Shown piece by piece: positions 17,478 to 26,850 of a DNA stretch of 64,000 bases. The notes under the pieces are model-generated. The model saw nothing but the letters and a program-made list of their open reading frames with translations. It searched no databases and was not told the DNA's origin. The stretch spans positions 434,001-498,000 of the forward strand of contig NZ_WPZL01000001.1 in assembly GCF_013031245.1 (NCBI RefSeq), given 5' to 3'. Source of the stretch: Ruegeria lacuscaerulensis (lineage in GTDB: Bacteria > Pseudomonadota > Alphaproteobacteria > Rhodobacterales > Rhodobacteraceae). How positions within the stretch are numbered: the first letter of the stretch is position 1; the number at the start of each line of letters is the position of its first letter. A program made the translations under genes and the position numbers.

Positions 17478-18081
17478 CTGATGCATTCGAGACAACCTGG
17501 CCGTCAAAGCGCGGGCTGGTGAATACGAAACTGTTGAAGGAATGGTCGTCGTCAACCCAGCCGGATCCGAATGTCGGCGCAAACTTGTTTGTCGACTCGA
17601 CAATGATCAATGGGTCCTGATCGGACATTGGCGGAAGGCTATCGCGCATGTTCTCGATGTTGTCATTGGTCCATATGTCCCCATACCCGCATTCAGAGGA
17701 CCATTCTACGGCGTAGGTGTCATCAGCATCACTGTCCGGATCATCACCATCATCGAACACGACAACTGATACGCGTAAATTCAATTCAGTGCCATTATTC
17801 ACCATCCTTGCCATGAGTATGTACATGGATTGGAGATAGGTATCCGAAATGATGTGCGATTCGCGGGAGATCAGGTCTCCCACAGTGTATGCTGCCTTCA
17901 CATTCGCGGCGCTTTGGCGGAACCCTTCGAAAAAGGTGAAGGTGCCAGTGATCGTCCAAACCAGCATTGGAAACACCAATAGCGCCTCAACGGTCAGCAT
18001 CCCGCTTTCATTCCGTGCTTTGGAACCAAAGAAACTTCCGATTTTCGAAAATATGCGCATGGTTTTAAGGCTCCTGAACAA
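17434..18081 (-). CDS. TadE-like pseudopilin/secreted protein
   Basis: A 215-residue protein with a short basic N terminus, then ESGMLTVEALLVFPMLVWTITGTFTFFEGFRQ, the conserved TadE-like segment: a Glu-rich cleavage region followed by one hydrophobic helix. The rest is a soluble periplasmic domain of low similarity to anything I recognise, with an acidic stretch FDDGDDPDSDADD. TadE/F-type minor pseudopilins take part in Flp pilus assembly. It is the last of three genes; its start overlaps the preceding gene by 17 bases. Confidence 0.75.
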   Translation of the reverse strand: MFRSLKTMRIFSKIGSFFGSKARNESGMLTVEALLVFPMLVWTITGTFTFFEGFRQSAANVKAAYTVGDLISRESHIISDTYLQSMYILMARMVNNGTELNLRVSVVVFDDGDDPDSDADDTYAVEWSSECGYGDIWTNDNIENMRDSLPPMSDQDPLIIVESTNKFAPTFGSGWVDDDHSFNSFVFTSPRFDGQVVSNASATFCSVSTPTVSTS

Positions 18082-18595
18082 AAGCAGTCGTCGCGGTCAG
18101 ACGTATCTGGCCAGTTTCATCAGCCAATGCGCGCCCCATTGCTGAAGTCGGGAAAACTGGGTTAATTTTAGCGCATGCGCGTAAGACCATCAGTGCGTTA
18201 GGGGGGCCGTTTTGAAATTCTCGCACAGGTTTCACCTCTTCGGAGTTGTCTGTGCAGTCCGGCTCCGCAGGCAAGTCGATACCGGCATACGCATCCTGAA
18301 GAATCATCTCCAGCCGCAGGTTTTCAGAGCAACCACTGATTATTCCCGCGTTAGCACAGATCGAATCCTTGATCCCATCGTGGGTCGGATTGGTTCCTGT
18401 TCCTAGTCGAATATCACGCACCGACAAGTCCACCGCGCGTTCCAGCATCGACTGCTGCACCGTGACCAGAGTGTATTCAACGACACTGAGAATGAAAAAC
18501 ATGAACACTGGGAAAATGAGGCAGAATTCAACTGTCACGGACCCGCTTTCGGTTCGCCTGAAACGAAGTATATTTCCCAAAGTTCTGAGGATCAT
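18065..18595 (-). CDS. TadE/TadF-like pseudopilin
   Basis: A 176-residue protein with FRRTESGSVTVEFCLIFPVFMFFILSVVEYTLV, a textbook TadE-like N-terminal segment with the conserved Glu. The soluble part carries several cysteines (C.NAGIISGC, DC, C) that may form disulfides. Its start overlaps the end of the vWA gene by four bases, so the three genes are translationally coupled. Confidence 0.8.
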   Translation of the reverse strand: MILRTLGNILRFRRTESGSVTVEFCLIFPVFMFFILSVVEYTLVTVQQSMLERAVDLSVRDIRLGTGTNPTHDGIKDSICANAGIISGCSENLRLEMILQDAYAGIDLPAEPDCTDNSEEVKPVREFQNGPPNALMVLRACAKINPVFPTSAMGRALADETGQIRLTATTAFVQEP

Positions 18596-20328
18596 TGTGT
18601 CAACCTCAGCTTCCTGATCGAAGAGGCAATGGATTCAAATGCCTGCTCCAGCGTAATGGGCTGTTCCCCAACGCTGCCATCGAGGGTGCCTTCGCTGTTT
18701 ACGGCGTATACTTTGCTGGGTGAGCTGGCGCAGTCTGCGATCGTGTTCAGGCCGTGCTCGGGCGCTTCGAAAGCAATGCCATATACGATCACACCTTTGC
18801 CTTTGGTGGCTTCACAAATAACGTCGGTGCGCGTGTCTTTGGAGCTCGACCCCAAAGAATAGTAGGCATTACTGTACCAATTATAAGTGTTGTTGTCCTG
18901 CCACTCGTAGTTCCACAGGGCATTCCAACGCAACGAAACCATATTGAACAATTCAGGGTATGTCAGACGTACGGCTTCACCTGGCTCTGATTCGTTGTCC
19001 CCATAGCGATGATCTCTTTCCACTTCCTGACGAGTCCACCAGTATCTGGGTGGTTCGCTTGAAATGCGGACGCTGTATTCACCATAGTCCCATTCACTAT
19101 CGTCATCATTCCATTGTTTGTATTCGGAGTTATACCAGACATCGGAATTTCCATCGCGAAGAGAGGACTTCAGGTGGTACTGGCTTGTGTTCTTCCCGTC
19201 AGTCATAACGATGAGAACCTTGACGACCTCAGAGTCATAATCCATGGGCCGGGCGCTGAATACGGATGGGACAACAGTCGGCGCAGGCTCTCCGTCAATC
19301 GTATCAGGACCATCCGGGTCGAACTTCTGAGATGCCAATTGGCCTACTAAGTCGCGGAATTGTGGGTCCAGCAAAGCGGCGCCCCACTTCACTCCGATGT
19401 CAATCGAAGTGTTCCCTTGCGCAGTCAATGCGTCGATCTGACTATGCAGCAAGTCAATGTCGTTTGTCAGAGGGGTGATTTCACTGCCAGGTCGAATAGC
19501 GCAGGTTGGATACCGATTTTCTTCCCACATATCACTGTTATACTTGGTTTTGTAGCGATCAAAATGAGCCGTACGATCCAGAACTGTCGCGGGATTTAGG
19601 TGAGCATCCTGGAAATGGCTGTATTCAAAGTTCACGCAGTGGGAATAGTTGTGTTCCGCTGTCACGTTGGTGAATTTCCCCAAAATGTTCTCCCCGGCAT
19701 TTACCTGGGTCGCATAAGGGATAAGCGATATGGAGATCTTGTCCGGGTTCTCCTTGTTAAGCATCGTCGTGACAAAATTTTTGGCAGCTTCTCTTAGCAC
19801 CTGTATCTTCGTTTTCCCTGCTTCCGCCGAATCCTTGTTCATCGAACCGGACATATCCAGAACCAGGGAAATTTCGACCGATCCGATAGATTCCTCTGCG
19901 GTACTTTCAGCTGCGGCAGTCAGTGTGGGGATGCCGGAAAAATACATGAAGTGAGTATTGACGACTGTTGCGGCCTTTGCCGTCACTCTCCTTGATCCGA
20001 TGCCTTCATAGACTTCGGGATCTTCAATTAGCTTGTCCTGCAGACCCGCCTTGGCCAAATAGTCAATGACCACGTCTTTCGGGGGAAGCTTCTGATCAAG
20101 ATCAGCCGCCGCAAGAACCGCGCGGTCAAGGGTGGACTGAAGGTTTGCCCTGTCCCGCTCATAGTTCATTACGTCTACGCCAATGCCAGCCGTTGCCAGG
20201 ATGACAAGAAACCCGAGCAATACGAATACGGTGAATACCCCGCCGTCCTCGTCTTTGGCGAAACGCCGAGCTGGTGACACCTTGTCTTTCGTTTTCTTAG
20301 TGCCGCTTTGAAATTCGTGCATTATCAT
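18592..20328 (-). CDS. TadG-like protein with von Willebrand A domain
   Basis: A 578-residue protein. An N-terminal TadG-like segment (about 24-65, DEDGGVFTVFVLLGFLVILATAGIGVDV) holds the single membrane helix and the usual start of the RANLQSTLDRAVLAA helix. A vWA domain starts near residue 150 with a complete MIDAS start DMSGS (Asp158, Ser160, Ser162) and a later VMTDGKN (Asp377). Between that motif and the last strand (VIVYGIAF) is an insert of about 110 residues rich in Trp, Tyr, Asp and Asn. Likely envelope-exposed and adhesive, working with the two pseudopilins. Confidence 0.85.
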   Translation of the reverse strand: MIMHEFQSGTKKTKDKVSPARRFAKDEDGGVFTVFVLLGFLVILATAGIGVDVMNYERDRANLQSTLDRAVLAAADLDQKLPPKDVVIDYLAKAGLQDKLIEDPEVYEGIGSRRVTAKAATVVNTHFMYFSGIPTLTAAAESTAEESIGSVEISLVLDMSGSMNKDSAEAGKTKIQVLREAAKNFVTTMLNKENPDKISISLIPYATQVNAGENILGKFTNVTAEHNYSHCVNFEYSHFQDAHLNPATVLDRTAHFDRYKTKYNSDMWEENRYPTCAIRPGSEITPLTNDIDLLHSQIDALTAQGNTSIDIGVKWGAALLDPQFRDLVGQLASQKFDPDGPDTIDGEPAPTVVPSVFSARPMDYDSEVVKVLIVMTDGKNTSQYHLKSSLRDGNSDVWYNSEYKQWNDDDSEWDYGEYSVRISSEPPRYWWTRQEVERDHRYGDNESEPGEAVRLTYPELFNMVSLRWNALWNYEWQDNNTYNWYSNAYYSLGSSSKDTRTDVICEATKGKGVIVYGIAFEAPEHGLNTIADCASSPSKVYAVNSEGTLDGSVGEQPITLEQAFESIASSIRKLRLTQ

Positions 20329-20655
20329 TTTGCCGACCTCGCTGAGCAGACATCCAACACTGCTAAGGAAAAATTAACGTTCTAAAAATAACGCCGAATC
20401 ATGGCGGGAATTAGGCGGAATCGCCCCAGAACTGGCTGCTTCAAGGGTATTTGGGGGACAATTTTGAAGCGACAGTTGCCGCTGTATTCAGATTGGCGAC
20501 AATTCCTACGGTAAAGAGTGAAGGAGGCGACTCAGCTAGAGTTTCAGAATTTTTCACGCTTTTTTAGATTTTGTTTCTGCTTAATTATTGATCGTTTACG
20601 CATAGGGTGCGACAAAACGTCAGAACGCACGTAGTTCGTTGGCACGGAGGATTAA
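20329..20655. promoter_or_regulatory. Divergent intergenic region, tad genes and glutamate dehydrogenase
   Basis: A 327-base gap, AT-rich toward the right (20550-20600), lying between the minus-strand TadG gene and the plus-strand dehydrogenase gene. It must hold both promoters. A good ribosome site GGAGG lies before the ATG at 20656. I see no strong inverted repeat, RNA gene or further open frame. Confidence 0.5.
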
Positions 20656-22086
20656 ATGACGGCCGTTAATGAACCCAGCTTTCGCGAGAGTGTAGATTTA
20701 ATGTTCAACAGGGCGGCGTCCCTGATGGATTTACCGCCTGGGCTGGAGGAGAAGATCCGGGTTTGTAACGCCACTTATACCGTGCGCTTTGGTGTACGCC
20801 TGCGCGGTGAAATACACACATTCACCGGATATCGTTCTGTACATTCCGAGCATATGGAGCCGGTCAAGGGCGGGATTCGTTTTGCGCTTGCCGTGAACCA
20901 GGATGAAGTCGAAGCCCTGGCGGCGCTGATGACTTATAAATGCGCGCTGGTCGAGACGCCGTTTGGCGGCTCCAAAGGCGGTTTGCGTATCGATCCCCGG
21001 CAATATGAAGAGCACGAACTGGAACAGATCACGCGTCGCTTTGCTTATGAGCTTGCCAAGCGCGATCTGATTAACCCGTCTCAGAACGTACCGGCGCCGG
21101 ATATGGGAACGGGCGAGCGAGAGATGGCCTGGATCGCGGATCAGTATGCGCGGATGAACACCACGGATATCAACTCACGCGCCTGTGTGACGGGTAAACC
21201 GCTGAATGCCGGCGGTATCGCCGGTCGGGTCGAGGCGACCGGGCGAGGCATCCAGTATGCGCTGCGCGAGTTCTTCCGGCACCCCGAGGACGTTCAGAAG
21301 GCGGGCTTGTCCGGCAAGCTGGATGGCAAGCGCATAGTCGTGCAGGGTCTGGGAAACGTGGGGTACCACGCGGCGAAGTTCCTGAGCGAAGAAGATGGTT
21401 CACGGATCGTCGGAATCATCGAATGGGACGGTGCGCTCTACAACCCCGACGGCATAGACGTCGAATCTGTGCGGCAATGGATCGTGAAGCATGGTGGCGT
21501 CAGCAACTATCCGGACGCGACGCATTCGGCCGAAGGAGGCGAGGTTCTTGAGGCGGAATGTGACATTCTTATTCCGGCGGCCCTTGAAGGCGTCATCAAC
21601 CTGACCAATGCGGATCGGATCAAGGCGCCTCTGATCATCGAGGCTGCAAATGGTCCCGTCACTGCCGGCGCGGATGAAATCCTGCGCAAGAAGGGGACGG
21701 TGATCATTCCCGACATGTATGCCAATGCCGGCGGTGTGACGGTCTCATACTTCGAGTGGGTCAAGAACCTGAGCCATATCCGCTTTGGTCGGATGCAGCG
21801 CCGTCAGGAAGAGGCGCGCCATGAACTGATCGTCAGCGAGTTAGAGCGGCTGGACCGTTATCTTGGCGACGCCTGGTCGATGTCGCCGAATTTCAAAGCC
21901 AAGTACCTCAAAGGTGCTGATGAGCTGGAACTGGTGCGCTCAGGCCTCGATGACACAATGCGCATAGCGTATCAGTCGATGCGCGAGGTCTGGCACGACC
22001 GGGCGGATGTCGAGGATCTGCGGACTGCTGCGTATATCGTGGCGATTGACCGCGTCGCAAAAAGCTATCGCGCCAAGGGGCTGTAA
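20656..22086 (+). CDS. Glu/Leu/Phe/Val family dehydrogenase (probable glutamate dehydrogenase)
   Basis: A 476-residue enzyme interconverting glutamate and 2-oxoglutarate plus ammonium. Substrate-site residues are seen in VKGGIRF, TYKCALVETPFGGSKGG (Lys95 and the catalytic Lys107) and PAPDMGTG. The NAD(P)-binding fold is marked by VVQGLGNVGYHAAKFL. Subunit size fits the small hexameric type rather than the NAD-specific 180-kDa type. Leucine or valine dehydrogenase is less likely given the length. A stem-loop follows the stop codon. Confidence 0.9.
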   Translation: MTAVNEPSFRESVDLMFNRAASLMDLPPGLEEKIRVCNATYTVRFGVRLRGEIHTFTGYRSVHSEHMEPVKGGIRFALAVNQDEVEALAALMTYKCALVETPFGGSKGGLRIDPRQYEEHELEQITRRFAYELAKRDLINPSQNVPAPDMGTGEREMAWIADQYARMNTTDINSRACVTGKPLNAGGIAGRVEATGRGIQYALREFFRHPEDVQKAGLSGKLDGKRIVVQGLGNVGYHAAKFLSEEDGSRIVGIIEWDGALYNPDGIDVESVRQWIVKHGGVSNYPDATHSAEGGEVLEAECDILIPAALEGVINLTNADRIKAPLIIEAANGPVTAGADEILRKKGTVIIPDMYANAGGVTVSYFEWVKNLSHIRFGRMQRRQEEARHELIVSELERLDRYLGDAWSMSPNFKAKYLKGADELELVRSGLDDTMRIAYQSMREVWHDRADVEDLRTAAYIVAIDRVAKSYRAKGL

Positions 22087-22098
22087 CCTGTTGCAGAG

Positions 22099-22126
22099 GG
22101 GCAATCAGCTAATCGCCTGATTGCCC
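22099..22126 (+). terminator. Stem-loop after the dehydrogenase gene
   Basis: A perfect 10-bp stem GGGCAATCAG/CTGATTGCCC with an 8-base loop, 12 bases after the stop codon. No T-run follows, so it may stabilise the transcript or act as a weak terminator. Confidence 0.45.
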
Positions 22127-22230
22127 GCCTGCCATCCCATTCAATTTGATCGTTGCATTGAAATGGACGATAGCGGGCCGAGCGTCTGCCGGGTAAGCTG
22201 TCGCGAAAGAAACGATTCCGGGAGATCCCC

Positions 22231-22527
22231 ATGTTGCGTACCGCCATCGCGGCCCTTTTGCTGGCTACACCTCTGGCTGCTGAAGAAACCAAAGAACAAA
22301 GCTGCCAGTACCAGGCGGATGTCGTTGCAGCGATCCAAAAGGCGCGGTTGGACCGGGTCAAGGAACGCGACGTACCGCAGGCAGTCGCTGACACAAGCCC
22401 GGCATGGCCCGAAAACTACAACGCCGCCATTCCGTTGATCGCTCCTTGGGTCTATGAGCAAAAGATGCGCGATGTTCGTAAAAAAGACCTTGGCGAAGCT
22501 TGGCTGGAGCTTTGTTTGCAACAATAA
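22231..22527 (+). CDS. Small periplasmic protein of unknown function
   Basis: A 98-residue protein with a signal peptide (MLRTAIAALLLATPLAAEE, cleavage probably after the Ala-Ala) and a mature domain of about 80 residues with two cysteines (SCQY and the C-terminal LCLQQ) that could form a disulfide. A GGGAG ribosome site precedes the ATG. No family is recognised. It is followed by a terminator before dnaG, so it is a separate unit. Confidence 0.65.
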   Translation: MLRTAIAALLLATPLAAEETKEQSCQYQADVVAAIQKARLDRVKERDVPQAVADTSPAWPENYNAAIPLIAPWVYEQKMRDVRKKDLGEAWLELCLQQ

Positions 22528-22558
22528 TCCACAGGCTCACCATTTCTCTGTGGACAAC

Positions 22559-22590
22559 CGCGCGCCTTCCCCTTGGCGCGCGTTTTCATT
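22559..22590 (+). terminator. Intrinsic terminator before dnaG
   Basis: An 8-bp GC-only stem CGCGCGCC/GGCGCGCG with loop TTCCCCTT, followed by TTTTCATT. It ends the transcript of the small periplasmic protein gene. A second, weaker CCACAG/CTGTGG hairpin lies directly before it. Confidence 0.75.
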
Positions 22591-22607
22591 TCTGCCAAGT
22601 TTGACCC

Positions 22608-24557
22608 ATGTCACTGCCCCCCGGATTTCTAGATGAACTGCGCACTCGGCTGAGCTTGTCTCAGGTCGTTGGTCGTAAGGTCATGTGGGATGCACGCAAG
22701 TCCAATCAGGGCAAGGGTGACATGTGGGCGCCGTGCCCGTTCCATCACGAAAAGACGGCGTCCTTCCATGTCGATGACCAAAAGGGGTTCTATTACTGCT
22801 TCGGCTGCCATGCCAAAGGCGACGCGATCAGCTTTGTGAAAGAGACCGAGAATGTCTCTTTCATCGAAGCCGTCGAGATTCTGGCGCGCGAGGCTGGGAT
22901 GCCGATGCCCGCGCGCGATCCCAAAGCGCAGGAAAAGCAGGACCGCCGCAGCCAACTGGCCGAGGTCCTGGAGCAGGCAGCGCAGTTTTATCGCCTGCAA
23001 CTCAAGACTAGCGCAGGGGCTGCGGCGCGCGATTATCTGGTCCGACGCGGGCTTGATGAACAGGCGCTGGAGCGGTGGGAGATCGGTTTTGCACCCGACG
23101 GCTGGCAGGCGTTGTGGGATCATCTGCGCGGCAAGAACGTGGCTGAGGATCTGATCCTCAGGGCCGGGTTGGCTAAGCCCTCGAACAAGGGCAAAAAGCC
23201 CTATGACACGTTCCGAAACCGGATCATGTACCCGATCCGCGACCCGCGCGGGCGCTGCATTGCCTTTGGCGCGCGCGCGATGGACCCGAATGACAACGCC
23301 AAGTACCTGAACTCACCCGAGACCGAATTGTTCGACAAAGGTCGCAGCCTCTATAACCAGGGACCGGCGCGGCAGGCGGCAAGCAAAGGTCAGCCGCTGA
23401 TCGTGGCCGAAGGGTATATGGACGTAATTGCTTTATCCGAGGCGGGGTTCGGCGCATCCGTGGCCCCATTGGGAACGGCGATCACTGAACACCAGTTGCA
23501 ACTGCTGTGGCGTATTTCTGACGAGCCGATCATCGCCCTTGATGGCGATTCGGCCGGCCTGCGCGCGGCGATGCGGGCGGTTGATCTGGCGCTGCCACTG
23601 CTGGAAGCCGGGAAATCCCTGCGCTTTGCGCTGATGCCCGAAGGCAAGGACCCCGATGATTTGCTGCGGGCCGAGGGGGCAGGGGCCGTGCAGGCTGTTC
23701 TGGACGGTGCTATTCCGATGGTCAAACTGCTGTGGCAGCGTGAAACCGAAGGCAAGGTCTTTGACAGCCCCGAGCGTAAGGCGGCGCTGGACAAGGCGCT
23801 GAGGGACAAGATCAAGCTGATCCGCGATCCGTCAATCCGGTCTCACTACGGTCAGGAAATCAAAGACCTGCGGTGGCAATTATTCCGGCCTCAGCGGCAG
23901 CCACAAAACCGGCCCTGGCAACCCCGAGGCAAGTGGCAGCCGCAGAAACAGCCTGCGACACCCGGCGCGCGGGCCTCGTTTCTGGCCTCATCCGAGAATG
24001 CAGAGATCCAGTTGCGCGAAGCGGCGATTCTGGCCATTGCCGCATTGAACCCGCAAGTTGTTGTACAGTTCGAACACCAGTTGGAAGAAATGGAGTGCCG
24101 CGATCTGGACCATGCCGCGTTGCGTCATGCCATCCTGCGTCACGCAATAGATGACCCGGACAACCTGAAAGACCACATTGCTGAAACTTTGGGGGCGGAA
24201 GCCCTTGAAAACCTGCTGGCGCTTCGCCATGTCGCTGTAATCCCCTGTGTGTACAAACCGGGCGATGTTGAAAAGGCCGAGATGACGCTGGCCGAGGAAC
24301 TCGCAAAGATCAAAGCGCTCCGGGGGTTGGATGCTGAAATTGCCGAAGCCGAAGAGGAATTGTCCGATCTGGCCGATGAGGCGCTGACGTACCGGCTGGC
24401 GCAAGCCGCCGAAGAGCGCAACCGCACTAGCCGTAGCCAGAACGAGGACCGGGCCGTTTTCGACATCGCCGACAACGGCGCGCGTATCAACCGAGACGAG
24501 AAAGACGCGTTCAAGGCAATTACGTCCGGCATCAAATTCGAACGAAAACGCCGGTAA
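22608..24557 (+). CDS. dnaG: DNA primase
   Basis: A 649-residue primase making RNA primers at the replication fork. The N-terminal zinc-binding domain has ligands Cys43, His46, Cys64 and Cys67 (CPFHH...CFGC). The catalytic TOPRIM domain shows VAEGYMDVIAL and LDGDSAG. The C-terminal helicase-interacting region is present, preceded by a Pro/Gln/Arg-rich linker near 425-450. The next gene is rpoD, the order of the macromolecular synthesis operon without rpsU. Confidence 0.97.
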   Translation: MSLPPGFLDELRTRLSLSQVVGRKVMWDARKSNQGKGDMWAPCPFHHEKTASFHVDDQKGFYYCFGCHAKGDAISFVKETENVSFIEAVEILAREAGMPMPARDPKAQEKQDRRSQLAEVLEQAAQFYRLQLKTSAGAAARDYLVRRGLDEQALERWEIGFAPDGWQALWDHLRGKNVAEDLILRAGLAKPSNKGKKPYDTFRNRIMYPIRDPRGRCIAFGARAMDPNDNAKYLNSPETELFDKGRSLYNQGPARQAASKGQPLIVAEGYMDVIALSEAGFGASVAPLGTAITEHQLQLLWRISDEPIIALDGDSAGLRAAMRAVDLALPLLEAGKSLRFALMPEGKDPDDLLRAEGAGAVQAVLDGAIPMVKLLWQRETEGKVFDSPERKAALDKALRDKIKLIRDPSIRSHYGQEIKDLRWQLFRPQRQPQNRPWQPRGKWQPQKQPATPGARASFLASSENAEIQLREAAILAIAALNPQVVVQFEHQLEEMECRDLDHAALRHAILRHAIDDPDNLKDHIAETLGAEALENLLALRHVAVIPCVYKPGDVEKAEMTLAEELAKIKALRGLDAEIAEAEEELSDLADEALTYRLAQAAEERNRTSRSQNEDRAVFDIADNGARINRDEKDAFKAITSGIKFERKRR

Positions 24558-24606
24558 AGTGGTGTTTTCGTAAGGCACTGGAAAAGAAAAACGGGTAAAC
24601 GGGTGG

Positions 24607-24650
24607 CCGAATCACTTTCACGCGCTAATGATTCGGTACAAACGAATCAC
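24607..24650. promoter_or_regulatory. CGAATCA repeat cluster between dnaG and rpoD
   Basis: An inverted repeat CCGAATCA (24607-24614) / TGATTCGG (24629-24636) with a 14-base spacer is followed by a third copy CGAATCAC at 24643-24650, just before the rpoD ribosome site. It could be an operator or an RNA hairpin in the rpoD leader. No known regulator site is recognised. Confidence 0.35.
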
Positions 24651-24671
24651 CCATCCCTGCAGGAGCATTGA

Positions 24672-26660
24672 ATGGCCGCCAAGGATACGAACGAAGACCG
24701 CAAATCCGACGAGCAGGAACAGGAAATCTCGCTGGACATGAGCCAGGCCCAGGTCAAGAAGATGATCGCCGAGGCCCGCGAGAAAGGTTACATCACCTAC
24801 GACCAGCTCAATCAGGTTCTGCCGCCTGATCAGGTCAGTTCGGAACAGATCGAAGACGTGATGTCGATGCTGTCGGAAATGGGCATCAACATCATCGAAG
24901 ACGAAGAGGCCGAAGAGGAAGAGAATAAGGGCTCGACCGATCTGGTCACCACCGAAAGCAACCGTGAGGTTGTGCTGGCTGGTGCTGCAACCGAAAAGCT
25001 GGATCGTACCGACGACCCCGTGCGCATGTATCTGCGCGAGATGGGCAGCGTCGAACTGCTGAGTCGAGAAGGCGAGATTGCCATCGCCAAGCGGATCGAA
25101 GCTGGTCGGAACACGATGATCGCCGGTCTGTGCGAAAGCCCGCTGACCTTCCAGGCGATCACCATCTGGCACGACGAATTGCTGTCCGAAGACATTCTGC
25201 TGCGCGACGTCATCGATCTGGAGGCCACGTTCGGCAACCAGATGGACGAAGACGGCGATGTAGAAGAGCCTGTGGTTGACACGTCGGCAGTACAGGCAGC
25301 CAAACCCGCCAAGGACGCAGGGCCCGAGCTGGATGCGGACGGCAACCCGATCGCAAACGACGACGATGATGACGAAGATGATCAGGCCAACATGTCTCTT
25401 GCCGCCATGGAGGCGGCGCTGAAGGATCAGGTTCTGACCACGCTGGAACGGATTTCGACCGACTTCTCGATGCTGTCGGAAATGCAGGACAGCCGGATTT
25501 CGGCCACTCTGAACGAGGATGGATCGTTCAGTGATAAGGACGAGGCAACCTATCAGCAGCTGCGCTCTGAAATCGTCGAGCTGGTGAATGGCCTTCACCT
25601 GCACAACAACCGGATCGAAGCTCTGATCGACCAGCTGTATGGCATCAACCGCCGTATCATGTCGCTGGACAGCGCGATGGTGAAGCTGGCCGACCAGGCC
25701 CGCATTAACCGCCGTGAATTCATCGATGCCTATCGTGGCCGCGAACTTGACCCGAACTGGCTGGCCGAGATGGGCGAAAAGCCGGGCCGGGGCTGGCAGA
25801 TGTTCATCGAACGCTCAACCGCGAAAGTTGAGGAACTGCGCAACGACATGGCTCAGGTTGGCCAATATGTCGGTCTGGATATCAGCGAATTCCGCCGCAT
25901 CGTGCAGCAGGTTCAGAAGGGCGAGAAAGAGGCGCGGCAGGCCAAGAAGGAAATGGTCGAAGCCAACCTGCGTCTGGTGATCTCGATTGCCAAAAAGTAC
26001 ACGAACCGTGGCCTGCAATTCCTTGATCTTATTCAGGAAGGTAACATCGGCCTGATGAAGGCGGTGGACAAGTTCGAATACCGCCGCGGCTACAAGTTCT
26101 CGACCTATGCGACCTGGTGGATCCGTCAGGCGATCACGCGGAGCATCGCGGATCAGGCACGCACGATCCGTATTCCGGTTCACATGATTGAGACGATCAA
26201 CAAGCTGGTGCGTACGGGCCGTCAGATGCTGCACGAGATCGGGCGCGAGCCGACGCCGGAAGAACTGGCCGAAAAGCTGCAAATGCCGCTTGAGAAGGTT
26301 CGCAAGGTGATGAAAATCGCCAAGGAGCCGATCTCTCTCGAAACGCCGATTGGCGACGAGGAAGACAGCCAGTTGGGTGATTTCATCGAGGACAAGAATG
26401 CTGTGCTGCCACTGGACAGTGCCATTCAGGAGAACCTCAAGGAGACGACCACTAGGGTTCTGGCCTCACTCACCCCGCGTGAAGAGCGGGTTCTGCGGAT
26501 GCGTTTCGGCATCGGTATGAACACCGACCACACCCTGGAAGAGGTCGGTCAGCAGTTCAGCGTGACCCGCGAACGGATCCGGCAGATTGAAGCGAAAGCG
26601 CTGCGGAAATTAAAGCACCCCAGCAGGTCGCGTAAATTGAGGTCCTTCCTGGATCAGTAA
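24672..26660 (+). CDS. rpoD: RNA polymerase primary sigma factor RpoD (sigma 70)
   Basis: The 662-residue housekeeping sigma factor. Region 1.1 is at the N terminus ([28 protein letters not shown]). Region 1.2 begins at [17 protein letters not shown], followed by a non-conserved acidic insert (about 195-240, with a run of Asp). Regions 2.1-2.4 span [25 protein letters not shown] to the [13 protein letters not shown] core, and region 4.2 ends the protein ([20 protein letters not shown]). All parts expected of a primary factor are intact. A strong terminator follows. Confidence 0.98.
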   Translation: MAAKDTNEDRKSDEQEQEISLDMSQAQVKKMIAEAREKGYITYDQLNQVLPPDQVSSEQIEDVMSMLSEMGINIIEDEEAEEEENKGSTDLVTTESNREVVLAGAATEKLDRTDDPVRMYLREMGSVELLSREGEIAIAKRIEAGRNTMIAGLCESPLTFQAITIWHDELLSEDILLRDVIDLEATFGNQMDEDGDVEEPVVDTSAVQAAKPAKDAGPELDADGNPIANDDDDDEDDQANMSLAAMEAALKDQVLTTLERISTDFSMLSEMQDSRISATLNEDGSFSDKDEATYQQLRSEIVELVNGLHLHNNRIEALIDQLYGINRRIMSLDSAMVKLADQARINRREFIDAYRGRELDPNWLAEMGEKPGRGWQMFIERSTAKVEELRNDMAQVGQYVGLDISEFRRIVQQVQKGEKEARQAKKEMVEANLRLVISIAKKYTNRGLQFLDLIQEGNIGLMKAVDKFEYRRGYKFSTYATWWIRQAITRSIADQARTIRIPVHMIETINKLVRTGRQMLHEIGREPTPEELAEKLQMPLEKVRKVMKIAKEPISLETPIGDEEDSQLGDFIEDKNAVLPLDSAIQENLKETTTRVLASLTPREERVLRMRFGIGMNTDHTLEEVGQQFSVTRERIRQIEAKALRKLKHPSRSRKLRSFLDQ

Positions 26661-26664
26661 ATTC

Positions 26665-26695
26665 AAAGGCGCCACGGTTGAGGCGCCTTTTCTTT
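26665..26695 (+). terminator. Intrinsic terminator of rpoD
   Basis: A 9-bp stem AAAGGCGCC/GGCGCCTTT with loop ACGGTTGA and a following T-rich tract (TTTTCTTT, partly within the stem). It lies a few bases after the rpoD stop codon. Confidence 0.85.
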
Positions 26696-26850
26696 CTCAG
26701 CTCGCCAAAATGTCATATTGTCCGCTTCAAGGATCAATTTGGCGAGAACTCACAAGTCGCAGACCCAATGTCGCTTTATATGTCCACAATGTCCACTCAT
26801 GGGACAGGCCGGGGCGAGGCTGTGTCGCTGATGACCCCCGGCCACCCGCT

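Noticed and set aside
22524..22556. Two near-consensus DnaA boxes before dnaG
   Set aside because: Each has a mismatch at a conserved position and they form part of a hairpin next to the terminator; a replication origin is not supported.
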